DNA of 64,000 bases from Bullera alba. Its lineage: Eukaryota > Basidiomycota > Tremellomycetes > Tremellales > Bulleraceae. Both the position numbers and the translations under genes were made by a program. Below, one piece after another: positions 46,518-58,283 of the stretch. Position 1 is the stretch's first letter. Every line of letters begins with the position of its first letter. The stretch is taken from assembly GCA_001600095.1 (NCBI GenBank), contig BCIX01000004.1, forward strand, positions 314,586-378,585, given 5' to 3'. The notes beneath the pieces are model-generated. The model was not told where the DNA came from, searched no databases, and was given only the letters and a program-made list of their open reading frames with translations.

Positions 46518-49500
46518 TCAATGCCCTTGGTCCACCTCCATTTCCATCTCCACATCCGCATCGTCCTGGCCCACGACCCCACTGAGCCTGCTTTTGCGTT
46601 TCCCCCTCCCGCTTCCGCCTCCTCTCTTGCTCGCACTGCCTGGAGTCGCACCACCTCTACCTCGACCACGACCCCTTCCTCCGCGACCACTGGGCGTACT
46701 GGGTGAACTGGGCATACTGGCATCCGCCTCGACCTCCGCTTTGACCGAAACCGACGCCGCGGGTGAGGATGCGAATGTCGAATTGGCGTTCGCATTAGAC
46801 TTGCGTTTCTTCTTCTTTGGCTCTTCCACGGCTGTTTCCCCCTCCGCAGTGGCAGCTTCCTTTTGAGCTTTCTTGGATGGCTTGTCCTTTGCCGTGGGCG
46901 TATCTCCAAGCGGTACCGCAGGCTTCTTCTTCCCTGGACTTGGCGGTGGATCCAATTGAGTCATGACCGGTGGATCATCGTCGATGATCTCTCTCCCTGT
47001 ATATCTGATCTCTTCCTCCGCAGTTGACGCTTCAGCCTCAGTTGTCGAACCACTAGCCTCTTTCGAAGAGATTGGTTGAGCTGAGCTGCCAGCGAGCGAA
47101 GCTGGATCTCGAACCCGGGCTGCTGGGCGGACTCGTAGTGGCTGAGTGGGGTCCAGTGGCCATGGACCGATATACCAATCTGACAACCGTGCCTCAACGT
47201 ATTTCGTCTGAGGTTGAGCCACCTTCTCAATCTCAACCGCTGTGCTTCTCGCTCGGGCGATCGGCACCGGACCAGAGGGGATAGGTGGAGGGGGAAAGTC
47301 TCCATCAGACGGCGGGGCCACTGAAGCGCTTTTGGCACGATACACCTGTCTGCCTATACAGACTAGAGCTCGGTCAGTATCACATGCGATTGACGAGTGA
47401 TGACATGATGTACTCACCGAATCCAAAGCCGTCCAGGCGAAGTATCACTTCCAAAGGCGTTGTACCGGCTTTGAGCACAATCACGTCCCCGTGTTGACAC
47501 TTCAGATCGGCGTAGTCGACGTCGGAGTCGATGGGTCGGATCTTGCACCCGCCGTCCGATCCGAGGAACAGGAAAGCCATACTTTCATTCACCACGACAC
47601 GCTATATAAGGATCAGACAACGACCTCCCCTAGGCTGAAATGGTCTGCTCACGGGGTACAGACTCGATGACAAGGAAGGCGGGAAAGCCGCAACCAAGAG
47701 CGAGTTGAAGCTCCTGTTTCGTATCGCGTGAGCTGGGGTCTTTCTCCTACGTGCTCAGTGCAGCTCACTCTCGGCGGTCCTTATACATCCTAGCGGCCCT
47801 CTCATTGATCAGGTCCATTGCGTCAAGACAGACACTGGGACTTTTCGTCCACGGCACGGAGGATCCGCTCGACGGTGTAGAACCAGTAGGCAGTTGCTCG
47901 ATGTTTGACGTTGGTTCCGGCCCACACTGGAAGGTGTAGAAGGGGGACAAGTATCTTTCCGATGCTGGTCAAGATCTATCAGCAACGCACCAGGATTGAG
48001 GGGCGAGACGTTACTCACGTCTGTTAGTCGTATAGGGCTGAGTATGCCTTTTGAACGGTACTTCGGTAGAGCCTTGTACTTGAAATCCTCTCAGCACCTT
48101 GGCCGGTAGCTCTCTGACACCCTCTACCTCCGTATGCAGAGCGTGGCGGAGCTCGGCACCAGCACCCCAAGCCGCATCGTCACCTGAAGACCCCTCGACT
48201 TGAAAGTTGAGCACCTTGATTTGATCCTTGAACAGACTCCAAGATCGCTCCACGCGGAAGGGGAAAGTGGCTGAAGCCTGCTCTTCCCGGGGACCAGTGC
48301 AAGCTGGACGAGTCGAAGGGCGCAGATGTTGCGCATCATATATTTGCCTTGCGGGGCAAATTTTGTTCTGGGAAAGACGTATGCGTTGGTCACCAGAAGG
48401 TCGGGAGTCTAAACTGGAAAGTGCTCACCTCGCGACACCCCTCACACTCCCACTCTTTCCATTTCCGCCGTTCATTGGCCATGCCACACTGCTTACACAC
48501 CCAAGCTCTCCAAAAGTCTGCCCCTGCCTGTTCGCGAGTGGCTTCGCTTGCCGATCCGGTAGGCTCTGTTGGCCGTATCAGCAGACCAAGGCTGGCCGGT
48601 GTGACTCGAGGCTCATCCCGCAGCGGGTTGACTAGAGAAGGGATCAGTGTCGGATTTCAACACACGCCGAGACCCGAAAGCTTGCTCACCAGTGTCTGTA
48701 CCCCTCGGAAAGTCAAACTTCACACACATTTCGTTCAAACAATTGTTCTCGTTGTAATATGGTCTATGCGATCCAGTATGACATTCCCCGCATATGAATC
48801 GACTTTGACTGCTCGGATACACATTCGCTCTTGTTATCTTCACCACAGTGGTCGATCTAGCAAGGCCAGCTGGTTGTGGGTGCAAATTCGCCTTTTTCAT
48901 CTTGGCTGTCGAGTTGTCCATGCGATCGGGTTGGCCTTCCGTCACCCACCACGGTGTCGACTGCGATTCATCACACCAGTCGAACCGGAATTTCCAGTAG
49001 ACAAGTCGATCGGATCCACTTGCCGCATCTGGGCCTGTCAGCTTTTGCAATGGTTCCACCTTGAATCTTCGATCAGCTGATGTGTCGTAATAATGGCAGC
49101 ACACTGTCACTCACCCAAGCATCGACAACCCAGAACCAGCCAAGAACAACAAAGCGTCGAGGCACTTTGAACGGAGCCAAGGGGCAATCCTGAGCGATAG
49201 CCAGTGCCACGGGTGTCCTGAGTCTCTGCGCCGTACAGAGTGCTTCTATTTCAGGATCTTCGAGGATTGGCTCTTCGGCATCAGCAGACCGGCTGTTCTG
49301 GCTAGATCCCAAGTCCTTGTTGCCGACGATTGACTCTGAGGCGTCGACCTTTGGCGGTAATGAACCATGCGACGTCTCCTCGCTTTTCTGATCACCTAAA
49401 GATCTTGGCGCAGTTGGAGCTTTGGAGTCAGGAGACCTGATAGGTCTGGGCTTTCCGCTGCGGTGCGTCGTCAGACACAATTCATCACTTGTGGGCTGGA

Positions 49501-51393
49501 CAACTCACATAGATGTTAGGATTGTTCCAGCTAGTGGCCCCGTGCCCCAGTAATGTTTCTCCCCAGGCGGTTCACCCTCAAGTATTACCCCTTTAGCTAT
49601 CCCACCCTCAATCTCCACACTTGCGCCCGCAGTCTTGACCGGGTTTCGCAAGTACCCGAGCGCGGATTGCAGAGCTCTTCGAGTATGCGCCCAAACCGGG
49701 CAAGGACCTTTCATCTTCACCAGAGGGGGCTTTTTGACGTTCGCCTCTACGCGCTCGTGGTACCGTTCGTCGTCTGGGCTCACTGGTGGATCGGCGATCA
49801 ATGAGCCAATTGGGTCTGCACGATGCGGTGGTGCTGCAGGAGGAGACCGAGGTGGTTCCGGTCGCTGCTTGGGGATTGGTACGCCGTCATCATCGTAGTC
49901 GTTGGGATCCACTTCGCCGTCGGCCGACAATCTACGCTTCTTCCGCACCCGTTTGCCTCTTCCGGTGGCTTCGACATCATCCTTCCCATTGTCAGGTGAC
50001 TCCCGCGGGTTCTCCTCCTCTTCGTCTTCTTCGCTCAGAGCTCTCCCTTTGCCTTTGGCCGAAGCGGATAGCCGCGGACCTTCGGTGTCTTGTGTGTCGA
50101 CAGGGTTGACGGTCTCAGTCGCTTTAGGCCCACCTCCGGTTTCATGAATGAAGATTATACCTTCTTGAGCAGGAAGTTCTTGAGCAGGAAATGGAACTGC
50201 TCTCGTCTTCCGGCGATGTCGCGGTCGCATGGCTCCCCACGATGTTCCTGGAACACAATCTACACCTCTCGTGTCGCATCTCGTGCATTTTGGCCATTTT
50301 CTGTCGCAGTGTTGAGCGACAGCCGGATTGTTGCACCCCTTGCATGTAGGTGGGAGGAAGTAGAGTGCTCGCGCTGTGAGCGATAGGGTCAGCTACAATA
50401 CTCGTCGCGATCGCCCGAAATATTTGATCCCGCTTTTGAGCCCTCTGAAACAAGCGGAACGCGACGGCTATTGGCAATCGATCCAGCTGGGTGGGTGTAG
50501 AGGGGGCTCTGCACCGGTCCATGCAGAGAGTCGTTGTACTACTCACAACTGTCCTTTTCCACTCCCATCCATACGCTGCCGACATGTAGACGGTTGTCCA
50601 TGTCTACAGGTAGCTTGTCGGGCCTGTATAAGCATGCAGCGGGCAGATTGTCGAAAACCGGTTGGACGGCCATATCCCCGACGTAGGGGTTCGGTACAGC
50701 TTCTGGTGGGTAAATGACATGTGTTGGCGCAGTATAGGGCGGTCTGTTGATCCCCCGAGTCACTTGGGTTGTGGATCTGTATCGTTGACCTCCCCGAGGG
50801 AGCCCGACGTATTCGAGGGTCTTTGTACGAGCGGAGGTTCCTGGGCGACTGTCAGATTGTCTGTACGGAAGAGGGGCAAATTAGCGGTTTGCTGTCTTTC
50901 AGTCAGGCATGAGGACTCACTTGTCTCCAGTGGCAGTAGCGGGGACGGTAGCAGGACCTCTGGGGCTAAATTGCACATGTTGTACGGTACCGGCTGGTTC
51001 GCCCAATCCGCGTAGTGGGCTGGTAGCAGATAGGATCATATCATTGACTTGCTTCATCGGTGTCATGGCCGCCTTTTTGGTCGAAGCCGCGGCCCATTCC
51101 TCCAGCGTTTTGGGCAAAGACGGTGCGAGAGAGGCGATGGTGGTGGTGACGTCTCTCATCAAGTCGGGTGCAGCCAATGTGCCGGTAGTGCCATTCGAGG
51201 TGGACGCTTGATTGGCGGCAGTCGTTGGTGTGGCTGGTGCAGGGTCTCTGGGGAGTGTGACTGATGGAACTGGCGGGTGTGCAACTCCATTGATCGCTGA
51301 GACTGCTTCGGGAAAGATGCCCGAGCCAAGGCCAACAGCTGGCGGTGTGGCCTGTGGCTGTTTGGCCTCCGAGGGTTCCATTTCGCTGGCCAT
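46518..51393 (-). CDS. Large multi-zinc-finger nuclear protein, function unknown
   Basis: I do not recognise a named family. About ten exons give a long, mostly disordered protein with several cysteine clusters. After a Pro/Thr-rich start (MASEMEPSEAKQ), removing the intron near 50860-50934 keeps the frame open through RYRSTTQVTRGINRPPYTAP. A 173-nt intron (50374-50546) then leads into a Zn(2)Cys(6)-like cluster, CKGCNNPAVAQHCDRKWPKC plus TRCDTRGVDC, encoded at about 50254-50344. Further on are CGECHTGSHRPYYNENNCLN (with another Cys pair after it) and a RanBP2-like WVCKQCGMANERRKWKEWEC finger. A folded domain includes SPFYTFQCGPEP, PSVCLDAMDLINERAARMYK and HGDVIVLKAGTTPLEVILRL. The tail is acidic and basic with GRGGRGRGRGRGG, a likely nucleic-acid binding stretch. 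Part of the folded domain distantly recalls fungal AlkB-like proteins, but I see no certain iron-binding motif. Confidence 0.72.
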
Positions 51394-51650
51394 GGTGCGT
51401 GAACGAGTATCGGCCCTCCTCCGCCAATGTTCACCCGCTCGATATGCAGAAATGCTCCCAGCGAGATGCGAATGAATGTGATGTTAGATTGCGAGACAAA
51501 GAGGTGTTGTGAACGAAAGTCGAAATGCAGTAAAAGCAGGGATCGAGCAAGCGTTGTTTCAATTCACCCATTTCACATTTCCGCCAGACATCGCCTTCCA
51601 CTCATCTCATCACTACAACCAGTACACAACACCTTTGAAGCGGAAGGAGG

Positions 51651-53307
51651 ATGCTTGACACGCTCAGGAGTATCCTAGGACCACCTCAGGAAGATGTGCG
51701 GGCTCCGGACGCCTCGTACCAGCCTATCGGAGACGACGAGGAAGATGGCTCGGTAGGCGCTACTGCCAGTCGACCGACGCGCGTAGATGAGGATAAGGGA
51801 GTGTATTGGGCCTTCTGGGCATTGGGCGCGGGTGTTCTCCTGAGCTGGAATGGTGAGTGAAGCTCGCTGGGGTATCTGGTCGCCTCTTGAGATGCTCATG
51901 ACCATGATAGTGCTCATCTGTACGATACCCCTTTTGATGTCGTTCTTCGCGCCCAATTCGTCCGCAAGAGCGACTCTGCCTAGTACCGTCTCCACAGTGT
52001 ACTGCTTCGGTAACCTATTCTTCCTCGGCCTAGCACAGCGTACGGTCGGCAAGGTGAGAGCATGGACAGCAGATTCAAGAGATAACGCTGACAGTGTCTC
52101 CCTAGAAATCACCATCGCCTCGTCTACACTCCTCCTTACTCCTACTACTAGGCACCTCGCTCATCCTCACTTTCCCACTACTACCTCTGGTCTTCCCTGC
52201 ACTCTCACCCTCCTCCGCCCTTCTCCTACCCCTACTCGTCCTCACAACGCTCCTCCTATCGGTGTCGACGGCATACCTCCAGTCCTCCGTGTTCGCCTTG
52301 TCAGCATTATGGGGCTCAAGGCAGGTCCTCGCTGTGATGTCGGGACAAGGCGGGATTGCGGTCTTGGTGTCTGGAGTGCAGATCCTGCTCGCCATAGTCT
52401 CCTCATCATCGTCCTCAACCGAGTCTGAGCCAGATGCTTCACCCGCCGATCGACAATCGACTTTGGCCGGTGTTGGACTATGGGCCCTAGCCTCTGTCGG
52501 CTCATTTGTCTGCATGCTTTCGCATAGATATCTGACCCGGCATCAGGACTATGCGTCAGTCCTGTCGCCCATCCAACACAGACAGGAACTGGAAGGAGAT
52601 TCGACTTCGAGCACCAAGAGTAGCTGGGCGGTGTCCAAACGGATATTCAAGAAGAACCTCTCTTTAAACATCGGCGTCTTCATGGTATTCGTTGTCACCC
52701 TCTCAGTCTTCCCGCCCATCACCACCAGTATTACGTCGACTCACGTACCAACACCGAGGCTGCTGCAACCTGCAGTATTCATCCCTCTCCACTTCTTCCT
52801 CTTCAACGGTGAGCTAACAGTTCAGACCCGATGTACTGCCAAGCTGACAAAATTTACAGTCGGCGACTATGCGGGCAGAACATATCTCCCTTCTATGCCG
52901 ATGTTCATGCCCAAGACCCAATCAAGAGTCTTGCTGCTGTCACTGGCGCGAGTAGTCTTCATACCCCTATTTCTCATGTGCAACATCACGCCAAGGACGA
53001 GCGCTTCGAGTCCTACTATCAACTCGGACGTGGCGTACTTTGTCATAATGATCCTATTTGGCTTGACCAATGGGTAAGCCTTACACCAGTATCGTTGAGC
53101 AGATGCGGATGCTGATTGAGTCGCAGGTGGATCAGCTCGTTGTGCATGATTCTAGCTTCCGCCCCTGCACTGAATCCTGCAATCACAGAGGAGGAGAAGG
53201 ATGTAGCAGGGACTCTGGCCGCTTTCTGCCTGGTTGCAGGATTGGCAGGTGGAAGCATAGCCAGTTTCGTTGTGATGACCTTGTTCAGAGCATTCTACGT
53301 CAAGTAG
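51651..53307 (+). CDS. Equilibrative nucleoside transporter (ENT/SLC29)
   Basis: Membrane transporter for nucleosides down their gradient, at the plasma or vacuolar membrane (as yeast Fun26). After an acidic tail (IGDDEEDGSVGA) the first helix reads YWAFWALGAGVLLSWN, joined by splicing to VLICTIPLLMSFFAP. The family signatures follow: FFLFNVGDYAGRTYLP (formed across an intron) and ILFGLTNGWISSLCMILASA near the end. About eleven membrane helices are expected from hydrophobic runs such as LLLLLGTSLILTFPLL and LNIGVFMVFVVTLSVFPP. It ends SFVVMTLFRAFYVK. About 460 residues, normal for the family. The start at 51651 is the first ATG upstream of helix 1. Substrate preference cannot be deduced. Confidence 0.9.
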
Positions 53308-53497
53308 ACAGCATCCAGACCATCATGTTGTATCTGTAATGTAAATGCATTGGGCGCATGTGGCCTGCATAGAGAATACCTTGCTCTTCCCGCAGAGCAA
53401 GCGGTCACCTCGGTAGCTTCGTTATCGTGATGGTCGTAAATTGTCGTTACTGGTTCGCCCAGACTCCGTGACACTCCTCATGGCGGTAGATAACCCC

Positions 53498-54388
53498 CTA
53501 GTCCATATCTCCCTCAACTTCCTCGCCAACACCTTGCTCCTTGCCCGCACCCCATTCGGTCTCGTACACGTACTCCTGCTGCAACATCTCCTGTTGCATC
53601 ATCTCTTCTTCCTCGTCGACGACCTGGTCGCCTTGGTCTGGACCATCTCTCGGCGTATACGAGGTGTATTGCAGCAGGTGATCCGGGATCTCTTGCAGTA
53701 ACGTCGCTTCGACCTCCTGGGCGATGGTTTCAAGCTTCTCGTGTGGCTCGGGGATGAACCGCTGGTCGGTGTCTTCGATTATCTGACGCGCAGTCAGTTC
53801 ACTGCTCACAGCAGCAATCTTCAGCCTTACTCACACAGTACAGCTCTACGATCTGCGTAGGGGCGAGATTGCAGATCTGCAGCACTTCTCCCTTGACCAA
53901 ACCATGATCCTGTAGTCCATCGGCAAGCTTCTGCACGCCTTCACTTGTCTGTCTTGAAGTGGGTAGCAGATCTGAGCAGAGGTACTTGATCACCTCCAAG
54001 CCGTATCAGCCTTGATTAATATATCAGCAGTGAGGTCAAATACTCACTTGGTCTTGAACCCAGATCAATTCATTGCTCATACCTCTCCGTTCGGCTATCC
54101 GCTCCGCCTCCTCTTCCTCAGGTGAGATCGGGTCAAAATGCTGTCTCTCGGGATAGTCGTGGACATCTTTGTATAGAGGGAACTGATCTCTGAGACTCTG
54201 TGCGTTCCTGGCTTTCCGCGTCTCTATCCGTTGTTGAAGGATGTGCGTGTCTGACTTGAGGTCGAGAAAGTGTTCCAGAACCTCCAAGTTGGACAGATGC
54301 AGAGGAGCGGTATTCGCGATCTAAAAAAAGAAATCAGAATTAGTACATCTTCCTTCAGGTCTGCTCCTCTGACTTGACCCACCTTCAT
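53498..54388 (-). CDS. RPC17: RNA polymerase III subunit Rpc17 (Rpc9/CRCP)
   Basis: Stalk subunit of RNA polymerase III, pairing with Rpc25 and contacting TFIIIB during tRNA and 5S transcription. The first exon is only six bases (ATG AAG, 54383-54388). Removing the 62-nt intron 54321-54382 gives MKIANTAPLHLSNLEVLEHF, the family's usual opening. The middle LHDHGLVKGEVLQICNLAPT-like segment continues QIVELYC and IIEDTDQRF, the HRDC-like core seen across eukaryotes. The C-terminal tail is acidic and Gln/Glu-rich. Total about 215 residues, a normal size. Shares a 482-base divergent promoter with the APSES factor. Confidence 0.9.
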
Positions 54389-54870
54389 CTTGGCCTTCTC
54401 CTACCCGTCTCTATCACCTGCTGATCCATGACTGACGATGACCGTCAAACAACCGTCCAAAATTCCAGCTGGAGAGTGAACGCCCTCCACCTCGCACAAG
54501 CGGGCACCAACCTCCCAGCTGCCACGCTAAGATAACGCCGCGGCGATTACGGAGTTATTACCCTGTATTAGCTTTCGCATTAGCATTCTCATTTGATTCC
54601 GGCTGATTAGACCCTGATTAGCTTTACCTTTTACCCCTCCACATTCGCGTGGACGCGTAGGTCTGGGTGAAAGTGGAAGGTCGCGGAAATGGGTTCGCGA
54701 TCAATGTTAAAAGTCATTCACGACATTGCACAAGGTTTAGAAGAAACTTGTCTCCGAGTCTTGTCTACCACTTGCCCCGATAGGAGCTCAAGTCATCTGG
54801 TCCATTTCAGTCGCTTCCATCAAGAGTAGGGAGCGGGCCCACCACTACTTGGTAAAATCTTCTTTCCAAC
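54389..54870. promoter_or_regulatory. Divergent promoter, RPC17 / APSES factor
   Basis: A 482-base region with an ACGCGT (MluI cell-cycle box) at 54653-54658, the binding site of Mbp1-type factors, 213 bases before the ATG of the APSES gene. Four ATTAG motifs stand within 55 bases (54567, 54579, 54606, 54617), two within an ATTAGCTTT context. Both facts are seen in the sequence; their use is an inference. No gene seen. Confidence 0.55.
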
Positions 54871-57514
54871 ATGGTCAAGAAACCAGTCGTCGCCCCCGGG
54901 GGCGATATCGGCCCCAACACGATCTACAAAGTGAGTTATCATGCCGTATATGATAGTCTGCCATATAGCAATATATTCTGGACAATATGGCGATCGCGAT
55001 TCGAGCTCCAGCTAACAAATATTCTCACAGGCAACATACAGGTGAGAAAGCTAGGTAGCTCGAGTAGTCCTTATACTGACCAAGTCGCGTCTTCATCTTC
55101 CTTTGGAACTCACAGTGGCGTGTAAGCTGATCATTTACACGTCAATGGTATCAAGCTGACCCACATTCAGACCCGTGTATGAAATGCTATGTCGAACGGT
55201 AGCCGTCATGCGCAGGCGGTCCGACGCGTACTTGAACGCGACGCAAATCCTGAAAGTTGCCGGCTTCGACAAGCCTCAGCGAACGCGTGTCCTGGAGAGA
55301 GAAGTCCAGAAAGGCGAGCACGAGAAAGTACAGGGAGGTTACGGAAAGTACCAAGGTATGTCAGACGATCGTCTCCATGCCAAGCCTTCGATGCTGATTT
55401 TGCAATAGGAACCTGGATTCCCATCGAGAGAGGTCTGGCTCTCGCGAAACAGTATGGCGTCGAGGATCTCCTCCGCCCTATCATCGACTATGTCCCCACG
55501 TCCGTGTCACCCCCGCCTGCACCAAAACACGTCGTCGCGGCGCCTACCAAGACAAAGAAGGAAAAGGAGAAGAAAGACGCGACTGCCACCCCATCAAAGA
55601 CAGGCCCCTCTTCAGCTGCGGCTCTGCAAGCTCAAGCTCAGCTCGCCAGTCAGCGGAATGCCTCGGCTCAAAAAGCTGCTGCGGCAAGACGCGTCGACTC
55701 GACACCAGATGCCGGAACGAGCCCCCGGTCCGGGGATGACAGCCTCTTACCTTCACCAGGAGACGAATCGTCTTCTTCTCGGACGCCCAGCCCCGTGGCC
55801 GAGATTCCCCTCACTTTGGACAATCAGATGGAAGGCAGGATGGACATTGATGGCATGGGAGGTGTCGGTATGATGGAACCAGGCAGCAGCTCGAGGAAGA
55901 GAAACGTCGCGGCGATGATGGAGGAAGACAGCAATGCTTATGATCACCTGCAAAGAGCTCGGGGTCAGAGTGCTGTACACACACCAACAACATCGCCCAG
56001 GCCCCTCAATGGTAGCATGAACGACCCTCAGCTCGGTCCAGAACAGTACACCGACATAATCCTCACGTACTTTGTCTCGGAAACAACGCAGATACCGCAA
56101 ATCTTGGTCTCTCCTCCACCAGACTACAATCCCGACACCCCGATTGACGAGGACGGTCACACGGCACTGCACTGGGCATGTGCCATGGGTCGGGTTCGGG
56201 TGGTAAAACTCTTGTTGACGGCTGGTGCGGCAATCTACTTTGGAAATCACTCTGAGCAGACGCCTCTGATGCGCAGTGTCATGTTCTCCAACAACTACGA
56301 TATCCGAAAATTCCCAGAGCTGTATGAACTACTGCACCGCTCCACTCTCAACATCGACAAACACAACAGGACCGTGTTTCACCACATCGCCAATCTGGCT
56401 CTCAACAAGGGAAAGACACACGCGGCGAGGTACTACATGGAGACTATCCTTTCTCGACTAGCCGACTATCCGCAAGAACTGGCCGATGTGATCAACTTCC
56501 AAGATGAGGATGGCGAGACGGCTCTGACCCTAGCCGCGAGGGCGAGAAGTCGACGTCTGGTCAAAGCACTGCTCGACCACGGAGCCGATCCAAAGATCAA
56601 GAATCGCGACTTCAAGTCGGCCGAGGATTACATCCTAGAAGACGAACGGTTCAGGTCATCGCCGGTGCCCGGAGCTCAAAGCACCTCAAAGACTGTGCTT
56701 GGTGATAAACCCTTCGCTCCTCAGCTATACAACTCGGACGCCGCTCGAATGACCGCCGGCTCATGCCTCGCCGATATCACAGCGCATATGCAGTCCCTCG
56801 CCAAATCGTTCGACGCGGAGTTGCAGGGCAAAGAACGCGACACGCTACAAGCCAAAGCCCTCCTCACGCACATCCACACCGAGGTGACCGAGGCTCAAAA
56901 GGTCATACATGCCCTCACGGTGCAGGCTGGTCCGGTCGAGGAGTACAAGCGGGAGTTGGAGCAATTGCAAACCAAGTTCAAGGCTCAGTTGTCCGACAAC
57001 ATGCGAAAAGGATGGGAAACCTGGAGTGCTGGCCAGAATGGGAGAGAAGAACGGTGGAGGAACGGTCAGGCTGGTGCTGAGGATGTGAGCGACTTGCCCG
57101 AGCTGTCGAGATTGCCGGAAGGAGAGGAGTTGAAGCAGGCTGAGGAGGAGAGATTGCGCTGGGAGGTCGGGCAGAAGAGGCAAAAGCGAGCAGAGCTTTT
57201 GGAGCAGTTGGTCCAAGCCCAGGCCGAGGTGAGTCATCGTATCCGAGACTGTGTATTGGATATAACGCTTACGAACGCTTAGGCTGGGACTGGAGAGAAG
57301 ATTGCCCAATACAGACGACTCATCGCCGCCGGGTGTGGTGGTAGTGTCTCGGTAAATGAGATTGATAATGTCATGAGTCAATTGCTTGAAGTGAGTCGTC
57401 AATCCCCGTTGATGGTTTCTCGCTGACAACGCCTTCCAGACGCTGGAGGGTGAAGCAGCTCAGACGGGATATAATGTCGAGACGTCGGCTCTGGATGGCC
57501 AATGGGCAAGCTGA
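54871..57514 (+). CDS. MBS1: APSES/ankyrin cell-cycle transcription factor (Mbp1/Swi4 family)
   Basis: DNA-binding subunit of an MBF/SBF-type factor that switches on G1/S genes (Mbs1 in Cryptococcus is the likely equivalent). The APSES/KilA-N domain lies near residues 15-120. It reads [20 protein letters not shown] only if exons of 11 nt (55031-55041) and 6 nt (55116-55121) are both included. It continues [20 protein letters not shown] and [20 protein letters not shown]. An Ala/Ser/Pro-rich linker follows, then ankyrin repeats, for example [40 protein letters not shown] and [20 protein letters not shown]. The C-terminal half is coiled coil for its Swi6-type partner. Two more introns lead to the stop at 57514. 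About 780 residues. Confidence 0.94.
55116..55121 (+). other. 6-nt microexon of the APSES gene
   Basis: The bases TGGCGT are flanked by a CACAG acceptor and a GTAAGC donor. They complete the codons for S-G-V in the conserved YSGVPVYE motif of the DNA-binding domain. It follows the 11-nt exon at 55031-55041 after a 74-nt intron, so two consecutive microexons encode one motif. Confidence 0.83.
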
Positions 57515-57905
57515 TGGACGCACTGCACAAAGAAGAGGATAGACTAGATCAATCGCCATAGGTTCTTGTAACAGTCATGTATGTACATCACTGTTCTGCC
57601 TCCAGATCACACGTTGCCGTGATCGTGGCGAGTAGACCCGACCTGATAGAACGCGCTGTTGGCCAGATGTACACACGAGAGCAGCTGTCGTAAGTTCGGT
57701 AAATCCCACGTCATGATCGTTGTCGGAAGAATAGCATCCTCAAAGGGTAGAGTGTTTCGCCATGTGCGATCCTTTCATACTTCAAGCCTCAAGCTTCACC
57801 CTAATGGGCTCTGAATTGACGTATTACTGACAGCATGAGCACATAATCCGAGGCATATATTTCACTCTATCCACCTCCTCGACATAACCACAGGATTAAG
57901 AGATA
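57515..57905 (+). promoter_or_regulatory. Upstream region of the small gene at 57906
   Basis: A 391-base gap following the APSES gene. A TATA-like ATATATTTC is at about 57856, only some 50 bases before the ATG at 57906. Nothing else was recognised. Confidence 0.4.
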
Positions 57906-58283
57906 ATGGCCGACGCTCAGACTACCGCGACTTCACTCCATGCCCACGATTGCCCAGCAGCGTGGACCGACCACCCATCCGGAACCTCACTGGCTCAATT
58001 GGAGAACTCTGTCACAAGCATGACTTCGCTCACTGCTACCATGCGCGAAATGAAGAGCGCGCTACAGCGTCTGAGAGACGGATCACAGTCTGAACATCTC
58101 ACCGGGTCTCAGCTCGCAGCAAATCTCTCCGATGGAGCGACCGCTGCCCAAATTGACTTGGTGATACAGGATCTGACGCAATCCAAAGCATCGATCACCC
58201 AAGCGGATTCACGTTTGAGTGCTAATCCGTCGGCATGTCCGTCTGGATGCTCGTACGCGAAGGGCAGCTCTAGCAGTGTCTGA
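57906..58283 (+). CDS. Small intronless hypothetical protein (125 aa)
   Basis: Not recognised. The open frame opens MADAQTTATSLHAHDC and is rich in Ser, Thr, Ala and Gln. The segment LEDSVTSMTSLTATMREMKS-like region and IDLVIQDLTQSKASITQADS are predicted helical, like a short coiled coil. A C-terminal cluster of Cys, Ser and Gly (SACPSGCSYAKGSSSSV) may bind metal or be modified. No signal peptide or membrane segment. The ATG sits about 50 bases after a TATA-like element, supporting real transcription. It resembles the gene at 59041 in size and architecture but not in sequence. A function cannot be given. Confidence 0.62.
   Translation: MADAQTTATSLHAHDCPAAWTDHPSGTSLAQLENSVTSMTSLTATMREMKSALQRLRDGSQSEHLTGSQLAANLSDGATAAQIDLVIQDLTQSKASITQADSRLSANPSACPSGCSYAKGSSSSV

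Noticed and set aside
50760..50978. Separate small protein ending at 50760
   Set aside because: Splicing from the GTGAGT after 50934 to the acceptor near 50924-50860 puts this DNA in a different frame, continuous with the zinc-finger gene.
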